From Gigaspora margarita (taxonomy: Eukaryota; Glomeromycota; Glomeromycetes; Diversisporales; Gigasporaceae), in assembly GCA_009809945.1 (NCBI GenBank), contig WTPW01000144.1, forward strand, positions 508,388-572,387: a DNA stretch of 64,000 bases, in the 5' to 3' direction. A program made the position numbers and the translations under genes. Every line of letters begins with the position of its first letter. The stretch's first letter is position 1. Shown here one piece after another: positions 24,555 to 34,990 of this stretch. The notes beneath the pieces are model-generated. The model worked only from the letters and a program-made list of their open reading frames with translations, ran no database searches and had not been told where the DNA came from.

Positions 24555-26538
24555 CCTTATTCAAAACTATGATTCAAATTTACCAATTTTATTTTTATAT
24601 ACAGATGGAGGACCCGATCATCGTGTTAATTATTTATCTATTCAAATCTCACTTATTTCTCTTTATTTGTCTCTTGATCTTGACTACTTAGTGGCTGTAA
24701 GAACCCCTCCTGGACATTCTTGGAAAATTTCTGTAGAAAGAGTTATGTCAATATTAAATCTTGGACTTCAATGTGTTGGATTAATGCGTAAAAAAATGTT
24801 TAAAGAATTTGAACAAGTGTTAAAACAATGTAATTCAATTAAAGATATTAGAAATGCAACTAAAAATTATCCTAATCTTCAACAAGAATTAAATGATAGC
24901 TTACAACCAGTAAAAGATCTTTTAAATAGTATTTTTGCTTGTCAAAGTTTAAAAACTGAACCATTTACAACAGTAAAAGCTGCAACAACTGAAGAAATCG
25001 ATCAAATATTTGATGCAATTTTAGAGCTAGATCAAACTATATTAAAAACTGATAAAACCTGAAAAACAATTGAAAATAAGGTAATAATTTATAATTATTA
25101 ATTTTAAAACTTGATATTTTTATAGTCTTTTTTATATTTTAATATCTATTTTATAAAGTACTTTTATAGTATATATAATTTATAATTATAGTTTGATCTT
25201 CCAAAATGCAATACAATAGAACTATATTTAAAAATTAAATCAAACATGTATTTAAAAAGGTATAAATGTTATGTAGTTGCCCATAAAAAGATATGCATTT
25301 AAAAAGATCTTTTATAGAGCATGCATTTAGAGAGATCTGACTATGTATTAGTATTGTTTAATATAGTAATTATTTATTTTATTTATTTATTTATTAGACC
25401 AAATTCAAACCATTTTTTGAGCATTGTTGTCAATCAAGACATTATTTTTTTTCAATTAAAAAATGTGGAAATGAAGAGTGTCATATTTGCAAGCCTATAA
25501 GACTTCTACAAGATATCTTTGATTCTATCTATCATTTTCCTGATCCAATTCCTAGAAACAATGACCATTATGCTCCATTAAATAAAGTGTATGGTAAGAA
25601 TACTACTGAATGTTATCGTCCTTCATTTGCAAATAATAAAAATAGAAAAAACTCTCAAGTAAAATTAAAAAAGAATAGTATGCCATTTAATGGTACAGCA
25701 CAAAGAGCAAAAAATGTTGGGATAGTAGTTATGTGTTCAGAATGTGAACGTTGGTGATTATTTTACTCTAAACAAAAATTAAATGAGCAAGAAAAAAAAG
25801 TTATTAATTGCATATTTAGATACTATTGATTATTCATGTGGTTCATCATTTTATACTGCAGAAAATTTATTTGGCTTTCAAAATGAACAATCAATTAATA
25901 ATAAATCAGATAATAATACTGAAATAGAAAGTGATACTGAATTAGTAGTTACTAGATCAGAATTAAAAAATAAAAAGCATGTTAGCAATAAGATTGAATT
26001 AAGTAATATTGAGAATAATTCTGATTATGATAATTCATTATTAAATCAAAATGAGGCAGACAATTTGCAATCAGATTCTGAAATTTGAGAAAATTTATTT
26101 TATAGAAGTAATGATGTTAATAGTGAATTAGCAGATAATAATGAAAGTGATAATTATGATAGTTATGAATTAGCAAATAGCAATGTAAGTGAAGAAGATC
26201 TTAATGGATCTGTAGATGGTGAAGAAAGTAATAATTCTGAAGCAAAAAGCTTAACAGATTTTGAATTATTGGATGCAGATAAACCAACAATTAAACAAAT
26301 ATTTGAAAAGGTGTTTATTAATGATGGGCTAACTTGTAATTCTCCAATAGAAAAGGCATATTATTCTGCACAAATCTTTTTACTGTTATGCTATGAATGT
26401 GGAGATACTAATATTGTTATTCCTATTCTGGTTACTCAATATCCATTGTATGAAGAATGCACACAAAAAGGTATCAAAACACAAACTCGTGAAAAATCTT
26501 TAAAATTTACTGCACATATTTATAAAAAAAAAGGTTAG
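24555..26538 (+). pseudogene. Decayed DDE-type transposase with one intron
   Basis: Coding starts near 24555 with NLPILFLYTDGGPDHRVNY; TDGGPDH looks like a catalytic Asp segment. RTPPGHSWKISVERVMSILN follows and looks like the segment with the catalytic Glu. A GT-AG intron lies at 25081-25397 (AAG/GTAATA to TTATTAG). The downstream exon carries a Cys pattern (KKCGNEECHICKP) and a second zinc-ribbon-like MCSECERW with YSKQKL, then an acidic Asn/Ser/Glu-rich stretch. It ends with a folded-looking domain with Cys residues (TCNSPIEKAYYSAQIF, LLCYECGDTNIVIPILV). I read it as a transposase type common in Glomeromycotina and cannot name the superfamily. Three internal stops (25060, 25756, 26086) are all TGA, and one frameshift lies in an A-run near 25795. 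The 5' part is missing, so it is dead. Confidence 0.65.
25081..25397 (+). other. Intron of the transposase pseudogene
   Basis: GT at 25081 and TTATTAG ending at 25397 bound 317 AT-rich bases without coding character. Both flanking frames read as protein and join in phase 0. Confidence 0.6.
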
Positions 26539-27648
26539 CATAATAAAAAACTAAACCAAAATTTAAATTCTAATTAAATTAAACATTAATATTATTATTT
26601 ATTATAGACAGCTTAGTGATAATCTTAAATAAGCTTTGTATATATCCTCAAATGCTATATATTGAACAATTTATAACATGTCTATATTTTGATTAGTAAA
26701 TATTGAAATTTATGAGCTATATTAAATAAAACTATTAATTATCTTTGTTTTAAAAAATTGTTTATTATAAAAAATTGTTTGTTTTTGTAAAATTTGTTGG
26801 CATGTTATGCAAAATTAAAAACTAACTTCATGTGGCCTAAATTAATAGACATATATATACATCAAAGATCAAAAAGTTAGTTGAGTTTGCATAACATGAA
26901 ATCAAAAAATTGGATTAATAGTTTAAGGAAATTAAGGCCTCATCAGGCGATATTAGATAAATTTATATAAAAAAATAATATTTTTTTATAAGAAACATTG
27001 TGTAGCCTAAATTAATAGATTCATGTTCACATCTAAGATCATGCAAAGTTAATTCTTTAGAATCAGAAAATTTTGTTTTTTTTTATTGGATCAGACTATC
27101 AAGTAATTCCAGAAAATTAAGATCATCAGGTGACACCAGAGAAAAAATTAAATGGCAAAAATGGAATAATTGACATAATAGAAATTTAAAAAAAAAAAAA
27201 ATTTTTAAAAAATTGGGTCAGCAGGTTATGCAAAATGAAAAATTAACTTTGCGTGGTCTTATATAGTCAGCCAATCATTTTTAACAATATCTTGCCATTT
27301 AGTGGGCTGATTTGGATAATTTAACTACCATTAGATGCATCTCGATGAGCTCTACAACTTTCAATTAGTGGATATATATAGTTGACTTAATAAGAAAAAA
27401 TTTTAGATGGAAGCATACTATATTTCGTTACTCTCCAGTTAATAGGCGGATTATCAATTAAATAATTATGCATCTAATTAGAATTTTTTTTCTATGATAT
27501 ACAATTGAATGCTAAATAGCTAAATGATAATTTTATGTTTAGCAAAAATTGGAAAAATTCAAAGTTAATTAGGGATTTTAAAAATAATAAATAATACTGT
27601 TTGTTTTTGTCTATTGATCACATTAAACTTTTAATTAGTAATGCATAT
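26539..27648. other. AT-rich DNA with diverged internal repeats
   Basis: No gene. 26795-27260 contains two to three diverged direct copies (TTATGCAAAATNAAAAA plus TAACTTNRYGTGG, and GCCTAAATTAATAGA). 27290-27330 holds one copy of the dispersed GATTTNGATAATTTAACTACC module. Confidence 0.5.
26795..27260 (+). repeat. Diverged direct repeats, spacing about 190-220 bp
   Basis: GGCCTAAATTAATAGA (26835) and AGCCTAAATTAATAGA (27005), and GTTATGCAAAATTAAAAA (26804) and GTTATGCAAAATGAAAAA (27226), occur in the same order with similar flanks. GATCATCAGGTGA and GCCTCATCAGGCGA also recur. Confidence 0.5.
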
Positions 27649-28134
27649 AGTGATACAGGTTGATGAAAAAATTGTGGGCTGGGTCAATCCTAAAAAAGCT
27701 CTGACTAGTCGACCAGGCTGACCTTTTGCTAGTGTAATTTTTTTCTGATCAAAATCAGTCAACATATTTATATTAAATGTGCAAAAGGCTATTAGGTAGT
27801 TTGTTGTTGAACTCTTGTAATATTAACAATTTAATTTTTATTCCTTTTGTTCTTGAAAAACTTTTGGCATGTTAGTATTTTATGTTGATTGATTGTCTAT
27901 GCCACTGAACATTTCTGATCCTTATATTATATTTGCTATTTGCCAATTTATCACCTAAATAAGCCAACTTCTTTTACATTATTATAAACTACTAGCTGAT
28001 TTTTATTCAATTTCTGAAAATATACTTAGAAAAAAAATGATTCTAACACTTCTCTTATCAACTGGCCTGGCCCAGGCTGAGGGTCAACCTACCCATCAAC
28101 CTAGCTGTCGGGCTGAGGTCGACTTGTATCACTA
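27649..28134. mobile_element. MITE with 9-bp target duplication (AATGCATAT)
   Basis: AATGCATAT flanks the element at 27640-27648 and 28135-28143. The ends are inverted: AGTGATACAGGTTGA on the left and TCGACTTGTATCACTA on the right. A 9-bp duplication is typical of Mutator-like elements, an 8-bp one of hAT. The ends are less AT-rich than the middle. It sits about 100 bp upstream of the IS607 recombinase. Confidence 0.85.
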
Positions 28135-28245
28135 AATGCATATCTAATAAATTATTTAGTAATACTTATTATCGTTATTAGATTAGATTGATAAAAACCA
28201 TCTCTATTAGAAACCCATCTCTATAATATTTCTTTTTTTTTACCA

Positions 28246-28698
28246 GAGTTGATTACTCAAAATGATATCTCAACTATTTCTATTACTGAAAAGAATGGTT
28301 TTCTATATGCACATGCCTCAAGTAAAAAAGAAGACCTTGAAATACAAAAACAGATCCTTAAATCCAGATTCCCAAATTATAAGTTCATCAATAATGTTAG
28401 TTCAAATATCAACTTCAAAAGAAACGGACTTAAGACCTTACTGGAACAATCAAGTAAAGGAATGGTCTTAGAAATTGTGGTTATCTACCATGACTGACTC
28501 TGCAGATTTGCATTTGATCTCAATGAAATTATGTTCTCATTACACTCTACAAAACTAATAGTTCTCTTCAACAAAACAAGTTCTGATGAACATGAATTAT
28601 CACAAGATATTCTTGCAATCAACACACATCTTTATCTGTTGAATACAAGGAACAAGTTCTGTTATGTACCAAAGAGAGCAAAAAACAATAGAAAATAA
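28246..28698 (+). pseudogene. IS607-like serine recombinase (TnpA) relic
   Basis: After an acceptor-like TTTTTTACCAG the frame reads as the catalytic domain of an IS607-type serine recombinase. LYAHASSKKEDLEIQKQIL is the block holding the active-site Ser. NINFKRNGLKTLLEQSSKGMV, LEIVVIYHD and LCRFAFDLNEI follow. In the family the last part reads D-R-L-C-R-F. Here that Arg, part of the active site, is replaced by TGA (28495-28497), the only stop before the end at 28698. The frame continues to EHELSQDILAINTHLYLL and a basic tail. No ATG precedes the first conserved block, and the usual N-terminal helix-turn-helix part is not visible; it may lie in an upstream exon or be lost. TnpB follows 50 bp downstream on the same strand, the normal IS607 order. 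In the family this enzyme moves the element without target duplication. Confidence 0.75.
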
Positions 28699-28748
28699 AA
28701 ACAATAAAAGCATGAAGCAAAAAAAAAAAATGAAAAATTAAAACTACT

Positions 28749-31066
28749 ATGAATCGAATGTTTTCAATCAAAGCATATCCAAATTATTCTCAGAAAAAGA
28801 TCTTGAAGAGATGGCTTAGATTGATAAGATATGCTTATAATACTGTTGTTAGATGAAACATAAATCATTGTTTTTGTAACTGTTCTAAAAATTTTGAATG
28901 GATAAAATCTTATACACTTAATGAAAAGCTTAAATTATATACAGATATAAAAGAAAGAAAGATCTTAATGAAAAAGATAAAAAATTACAGAGACCATGTG
29001 TATGGGAAGAACGTAAATTTCTATGAACAGTTGTATAGTTAGAATTATGCCTTAAAGGTTTAGGGGGCTTCCAGAAATTATGTAATTTTTTAGTGGGTGG
29101 GTGGGGTCCCGAAAATATCAGGTTATAATTATAATTCTGGTCAAAATTTTATAATTCTGGCCAAAAGTATAAAATTATAAAATTATTAATAACTATTGAT
29201 CTACTGGACCAATTTAGATAATTTAACTACCAAAATGTTCGTCTCACTGAGACGATTCTAACAAGCCCAAAATCGTTAAAATCTAATTACAGGGTCCCAA
29301 GATCGTTCTACTTTTGTGTAATTTTAATAGTGATTTTTTAGAATCACTAAGTAAATATCTTTAATATTGAATAACTTTTGATCCACTGGCCCGTTTTGGA
29401 TGATTTAACTACCAAAATGTTCGTCTCAGTGAGACGATACTAACAAGCCCAAAATCGCTAAATTCTAATCACAGGATTCCAAGATCGATAAAGATTTTAT
29501 TGTTTGTTTAACAATACAAATCTTTATCGAACTTGGAATCCTGTGATTAGAATTTAGCGATTTTGGCCTTGTTAGAATCGTCTCACTGAGACGAACATTT
29601 TGGTAGTTAAATCATCCAAAACGGGCCAGTGGATCAAAAGTTATTCAATATTAAATATATTTACTTAGTGATTCTAAAAAATCTCTATTAAAATTACACA
29701 AAAGTTGAATGATCTTGGGACTCTGTGATTAGATTTTAACGATTTTGGGCTTTTTAGAATCGTCTCAGTGAGACGAACATTTTGGTAGTTAAATCATCTA
29801 AAATGGTGCAGTAGAGCAATAGTTATTATCAATTTTATAAATTGAACATATGAATAAATTTTAAAAAATTCAAAAATTTGATTGGCTAATAGAGTATCAG
29901 GTGTGGGTGGGTGGGGTAAAATTTTGAAATTTATTAGTAAGAAAAATATTATGTAATTTCTGGAAGCCCCCTTACATGATAAAGTACCTGCAAATATAAT
30001 TGATGAGAGTATTGATAATGCTTTAATAGCAGATAGCTAGAAAAAATATAATACAAAAAAATTAAAAGAAACTAAAAAGTTATTTTTATCATTTAAATCT
30101 AAGAAAAATTTATGCAAACAATGACTATTTGTGCGCAAAACTTTTTAAAGAAAGATTGGAATCATTTTCATATTACGCACCTTCATAATTCTTTGACTTT
30201 ATTATCAAAATGATGCAAATCTAACAATTTTGAAGATAGAAAGCATGACTTGTGCCTATTTTATTTTGGAAAAAAGTAAAAGCATAATTAATGGGCATTG
30301 CAAAAAATAGATTGTGATTGTAAACTTACATATCTACGTAAAACAAACGAATAGATGTTTTATTGGGTATACGAAGCACAGAAACAGATTCATAAAACAC
30401 AAGCAGATGTTTATGTAGTTTCAATTGATCCAGAAGTTTGTACTCCATTCACATGGTATTCTTCAACAAAAGGTGTGAGAAAGATAGGAGAATATGATAT
30501 AGAACATATTTTTTGTTTATGTAAATATATGGATGACCTAATATCAAAAAAAGACAAATTGGCATTTTCAATCTTGAAACAGAAGAAGAAGAAAGTATTG
30601 CGTATTGACAAAGAGCTATCTTTCATATAAATGAAAGATCAGACAACTTTAGGAAGAAATCCATTGATAAACAATCAAGTTCTTAACAGATGAATTTGAC
30701 ATAATTGTTATTTTCTCTTTTGAGGTTTCAGATATGGTGAACAGAAAAACATGAAGGATAACAAGAAAAACAGTTAGAAAGATACTTTGCTGGTCTTATT
30801 ACAAGTTTCAACAATGATTGATTTCAAAAGCAAAAGAGAAAAGAATTAATGTGATAATTCAAAATGAAGCTTACACGGCAAAAACATATAGCTAGTGCGG
30901 AAACATTCAGAATATTAGAGGATCAGAAATGTATAAATGCAAGAATTGCAATATAAAAATAGATAGAGATATCAATAGTGCCTAAGGGCTATTTCTTTGG
31001 GCTTTGCTTGATGAGCTATATCTTGTCATAAGACATCTTTATGCAGGAAATAATAACTTTACTTAG
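28749..31066 (+). pseudogene. Eukaryotic TnpB (Fanzor) of the IS607 element, decayed and interrupted
   Basis: The ATG at 28749 opens a TnpB-like N-terminus (SIKAYPNYSQKKILKRWLRL then RYAYN). After a 909-bp insertion the protein continues with VPANIIDESIDNAL. A RuvC-I block follows (VVSIDPEVCTPFTWYSSTKG, 30415-30475; the family has D-P-G). Near the end there is a zinc finger (a lone CG pair, then YKCKNC) followed by RuvC-III (IDRDINSA, then GLFLWALLDELYL). TnpB and Fanzor proteins are RNA-guided DNA nucleases; Fanzor2 types travel with IS607 recombinases (family knowledge). The gene is dead here, with several stops (TGA, TAG, TAA), frame changes and the foldback insertion. No guide-RNA segment could be identified downstream of 31066, where one would expect it. 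Confidence 0.75.
29063..29971. mobile_element. 909-bp foldback element inside the Fanzor gene, TTA target duplication
   Basis: The ends are GGGGGCTTCCAGAAATTA and its complement. TTA flanks it on both sides (29060-29062, 29972-29974), and removing one TTA restores a sensible reading through the TnpB coding region, so the borders are exact. The whole element is one long inverted repeat with arms of about 440 bp and its centre near 29505. Each arm contains two tandem units with GATTTAACTACCAAAATG then TTCGTCTCAGTGAGACGA. A transcript would form one long double-stranded RNA. No ORF. Confidence 0.9.
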
Positions 31067-31913
31067 TAATGCTTAGTATTAATTATTATTGATATGTTAC
31101 AATCCATCCACTATATGTTTAATTAATATAAAATAACTAAATACAATACAGAGCAGTTATATATAAAGTTTAAATCAGTTCTAAAATAAGATTTTTTGTC
31201 ATACATATTGTTCAAATTAGATTAATTTATTTGATTTTATCACCTGTTGATAAAATTTAAGTTTAGAAAATCCATGGTATTAATTGCATATATTACATAC
31301 AAGGTATGTACTGTATATTTAAATTGGTTTATACTGTATGTACTATAGTGTCAAAAAATTGCTTTTTTAGCTTTTTTTACCAGAATTTGTACATAAGTAG
31401 CTGCACAATGCAGTTGTGTAAAACCAGAAGTGTGGAAATTAGTACATTATGATGTAGATATTAATATATATAACTTTTGAATTGCCTTGCCGATTACCAA
31501 ATTACTTCAACATCTTGTAGAGAAGAAGGTATAGTTTCTAAATTTTTATACCACAACCTCTGCGAATACACATTCGATCTTGTGATTATCATAACTACTT
31601 TAATATGGCTTAGTATAATGAGAAAATCTACAAAAATCTGCCAGTTTCAATAATAGTTTGCTATACTGTATCAGTATTGTTTTGAATTATTGTTTTGAGA
31701 TAGCGATAATAATTTGATACTGAATTTGGCTCCAATAGTAAACCTGGGTTCTACAAATATCATTCGTTGTAGGATTAATCAAGTGAGAGGTCATAAATAC
31801 TTGGATCTATTATGCGATCAATTTAAGAGTCAGTTTACGAAACAATGCAGGAAGGGTGTTAATAAGGTAATAATTTTAAGGTTATGTAATGCACGAACAA
31901 TAATAATTTAAGT
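31067..31913. other. AT-rich DNA after the IS607 relic
   Basis: No gene recognised. It includes hairpin motif copy 3. A 65-codon ORF at 31714-31911 has no recognisable domain and ends where a TIR element starts. Confidence 0.45.
31403..31433 (+). repeat. Recurring hairpin motif, copy 3
   Basis: GCACAAT, loop GCA, GTTGTGT, preceded by TAGCT and followed by AAAACCAGAAGTG. The seven stem positions pair with G-U wobbles although most bases differ from copies 1 and 2. Confidence 0.55.
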
Positions 31914-32843
31914 CAGGTCTTATGTAACAACCCATGCTTTTTTCACTCGTTTATTGGCACATGTTTAAAAAATAAATAAATTGGAACACTTTTCATATTT
32001 GATAAAAATATTAAAGTTTCCTGATTTAATTATTTTATTTTTACTACTATTAAAGCTGTCTTCGCATTTTTAAAAATGTTGAAACATTCGCATTATTAAG
32101 TCTTTTTAAATTTTTATTGGATGATGTCGGCATTAATTTGTTTTCACTTTTTTAAAATTGCCTTGGATATATTATTAGGATTTTATTTCTTTAATTTTTA
32201 TTATATAGAATTGCATTATTATTGGATTTTGTTTTTTTAAAAAAATTTTTATTGGATAAGTCATATATTATAAGATCTTCGCTTTCTTTAGAATTCTTTA
32301 TTTATTGGATTTTTGTCCTTTTTTTAATTTTAATGTACAAGTTATACATTATTAGATCTTTGCCTTTATTTAATCTTTGCTTTCTTTAAATTCTTTATTA
32401 GACATATTTGTATTTTTATTAAACCCTTTTTGGGCGGATTGCACGTTATTAAGTTTTTTGATTTCTTTAAATACTAATTATACTGAGTCATGTGTAATTT
32501 TGTTTTACTTTCTTTAATAATTTTCACTGAATGAAATTATATTACTGAATTTTCACTTTTTTTAAAACTTTCTATATGTAGTTATATTTTTGCTTTTGGA
32601 TTGTTTTAGTTCATTTTTTTTAAAAAAAAATTATTGTGAATGAGATTTTTCATTATTAAGTTTATGCCTGAACTTTGATTTAATGGTTTGATTTTGCACA
32701 AAAGAATTAATAATTTAAATCATAGATTCTTTTATATTTATGCTATTATCTAGTGCGTGTATTTAATATTTCATATGACAGTAATATTAAACTTGGCTTT
32801 TTATTGAAGTGAAGATGACACATGGGTTGTTACATTAGACCTG
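31914..32843. mobile_element. 930-bp non-autonomous element with 22-bp TIRs
   Basis: The ends are CAGGTCTTATGTAACAACCC and the complement of CAGGTCTAATGTAACAACCC. CAGG-type ends suggest hAT, but the 8-bp flanks do not match. The interior is T-rich with a diverged repeated phrase TTTTTATTGGAT and no ORF. Confidence 0.7.
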
Positions 32844-34990
32844 TTCAATAATATATATAAAAATTTGCACGGACTAACCCTTGTCACATGGCCTTCAACC
32901 ATATAACCCAGGTTTACCTATGCAAATTTGGTTATTTTTATAGCCCATAAAATAACTATAACATATTTAAGGGAGCAATGATGATGTTGTTACCTGATAT
33001 CTGCAAAAAAATAATAAATTTAGTACCTATGCAACAATCGTAATGTCAGATGATTACGTAAATCAGTACAATTTTATATAGTTAGCAAACAATATAAACA
33101 ATAATTGTAGTATTAATAGTAAAAGCATTATAATAATAAGCTCATATTAATACAATTACAAATTAGGTAACAAAATTGAAAATCAATGCTGATATAAAAT
33201 AGAAAATCTTAACTCATACAGGGGGTCCAAAAGTTCTGGGTCGGGTGCAATAGTATCATGGTCAGCTGGATCAGAATTGATTAATTTTGCCCCAAGATCA
33301 TAAAAAATTTTACTAATAAATCACATCTATTCATTAAATAAAAAATGCCCAGCTGATATTTTGCTATAGAACCTGCTAACAATTAAGGCTAAACACCAAT
33401 CTAGATCTGACATATCCAGCCTGAAAATTTGGAGATAGCCCTGTAAAAATCAAAAATCTTAAATGACTCAATACATAAATTGACAGAATCCTGAATAAAA
33501 CAATTAAAAACAAACTATACATAAGTACAATAAGTCAAGAAGGCATGATAATAAATAGTCAAGTCAATGTACATATAAAGAAAATCAATATTGTGAATAC
33601 ATATGGTAATATTATAGAATTATTTAAATAATGATCCTACTGTAATTCAAAAGCATGAATGCATACAAAATCACAAGGAATGATCAAATCAGATGCCCAG
33701 AATTGTGAACTCCACTTAACTTGCCTGTAAACTATACTCTATGTACTTCATAGTTTGTTTCTGGTATAATCACCCAACCTAATACTAACTCTAACTTAGC
33801 GAATTATTAATCATATTAAGTGATAATAATGAAGATATCACTAGGTTCACTGATTCTGAAACTACAAACTCGCTATTGCAGTGTGTAGTTGAAGTAGTTG
33901 GTTTTGGAATCAACTATCTCAATTCATACAATATTTTGCCATTACAAAACCTGTTAGCTATTGCAGTATTGGAATTAACAGTTGTGGTTTTTATTCAATT
34001 TATTGTAAAATTACAAAACTTGCCAACAATTTCTTTATTCTAGTGATTTATTGTAAAAAAAAAAAATACATCATACACATGTCAATACTTGATGTCATGA
34101 CAGTATTTAGTTAATCCACAAATTTTACAATTGTTGTTGTCAAGGGAGAGACTTCCAGATCTTTGTTTACCAATTTAACTACTGGGCCACAATTATTAAG
34201 AATTTAAAATTTATAAATGAGCGTATTTGTGTTATATATGGGGAGAGCATTTATAAAAGAGTGTGTGAGCTTCTTGGTCCTATTTTGGTTACCCTTATTA
34301 ATGCTTTGTGTAACAGTGAATTTGCCGATCCTTATGTTCTCTTCTTTGATCCCAAGTATCTTGGGATCCACTGGGCCGATTTTGATGATTTAACTACCAT
34401 TAGAATCAGAAAAGTGTTTAACTAGATGCCAAAGAAGGTTTACTTATTAATTTTTGGGTTAGGGTTAGGTTAAAATTAATAGTTATATTATTGCTTTAAC
34501 TTTACAGGGGTTGTAAAGATAAAAAATACATCAACTTGAAAGGAAGATTATCTTTGAATTACTTGGAGTTAAGAACTAAAACTTTAAATTAAAGATTATT
34601 AAATACTAAAGAATATATATTTAAAATTTAAAGAAAGGTTTATATATATATTTTTAAATAAATTTAATTTAAATGATTTTTTTGTATAAATTTATATATA
34701 AAATTAGGTGTGTCAACTCATTTGATTTATAAGTAACAGCATTTGAAACCCCTGTAAAAGGACATGTCCTGTGACTGTTATCCTAACCTCAAATTAGGTT
34801 TAATTTTTTGGTTATAATTATAGGTTATACAGATTTGCAAATTAATTTATTAATACCCGTGTGTACACACTAGTGTATAATAAGTTATTTTCAAATAATA
34901 AATATGAAATTGATTTATTTTGCATCTGTGGTTTTAAACTTTAGATCGAATGTAAATGATTTTTGTATTTCAGACTAAATTAATATCACT
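32844..34990. other. AT-rich intergenic DNA, no gene seen
   Basis: It holds one copy of the GATCCACTGGGCCGATTTTG / GATTTAACTACCATTAGA module at about 34367-34410 and a short telomere-like GGGTTAGGGTTAGG at 34456-34469. No coding region. Confidence 0.5.
34456..34469 (+). repeat. Short telomere-like tract
   Basis: GGGTTAGGGTTAGG between ATTAATTTTT and TAAAATTAAT, which are a short inverted repeat. It could be a minimal version of the telomere-loop elements at 40681, 55471 and 63322. Confidence 0.4.

Noticed and set aside
12450-26538. TGA read as Trp (alternative genetic code) to explain the many in-frame TGA codons
   Set aside because: The intact P450 uses TGG for Trp and the BTB relic has TGG at conserved Trp positions. 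Several TGA sites match family Arg, not Trp, and frameshifts and TAA/TAG stops are also present. Decay is simpler.
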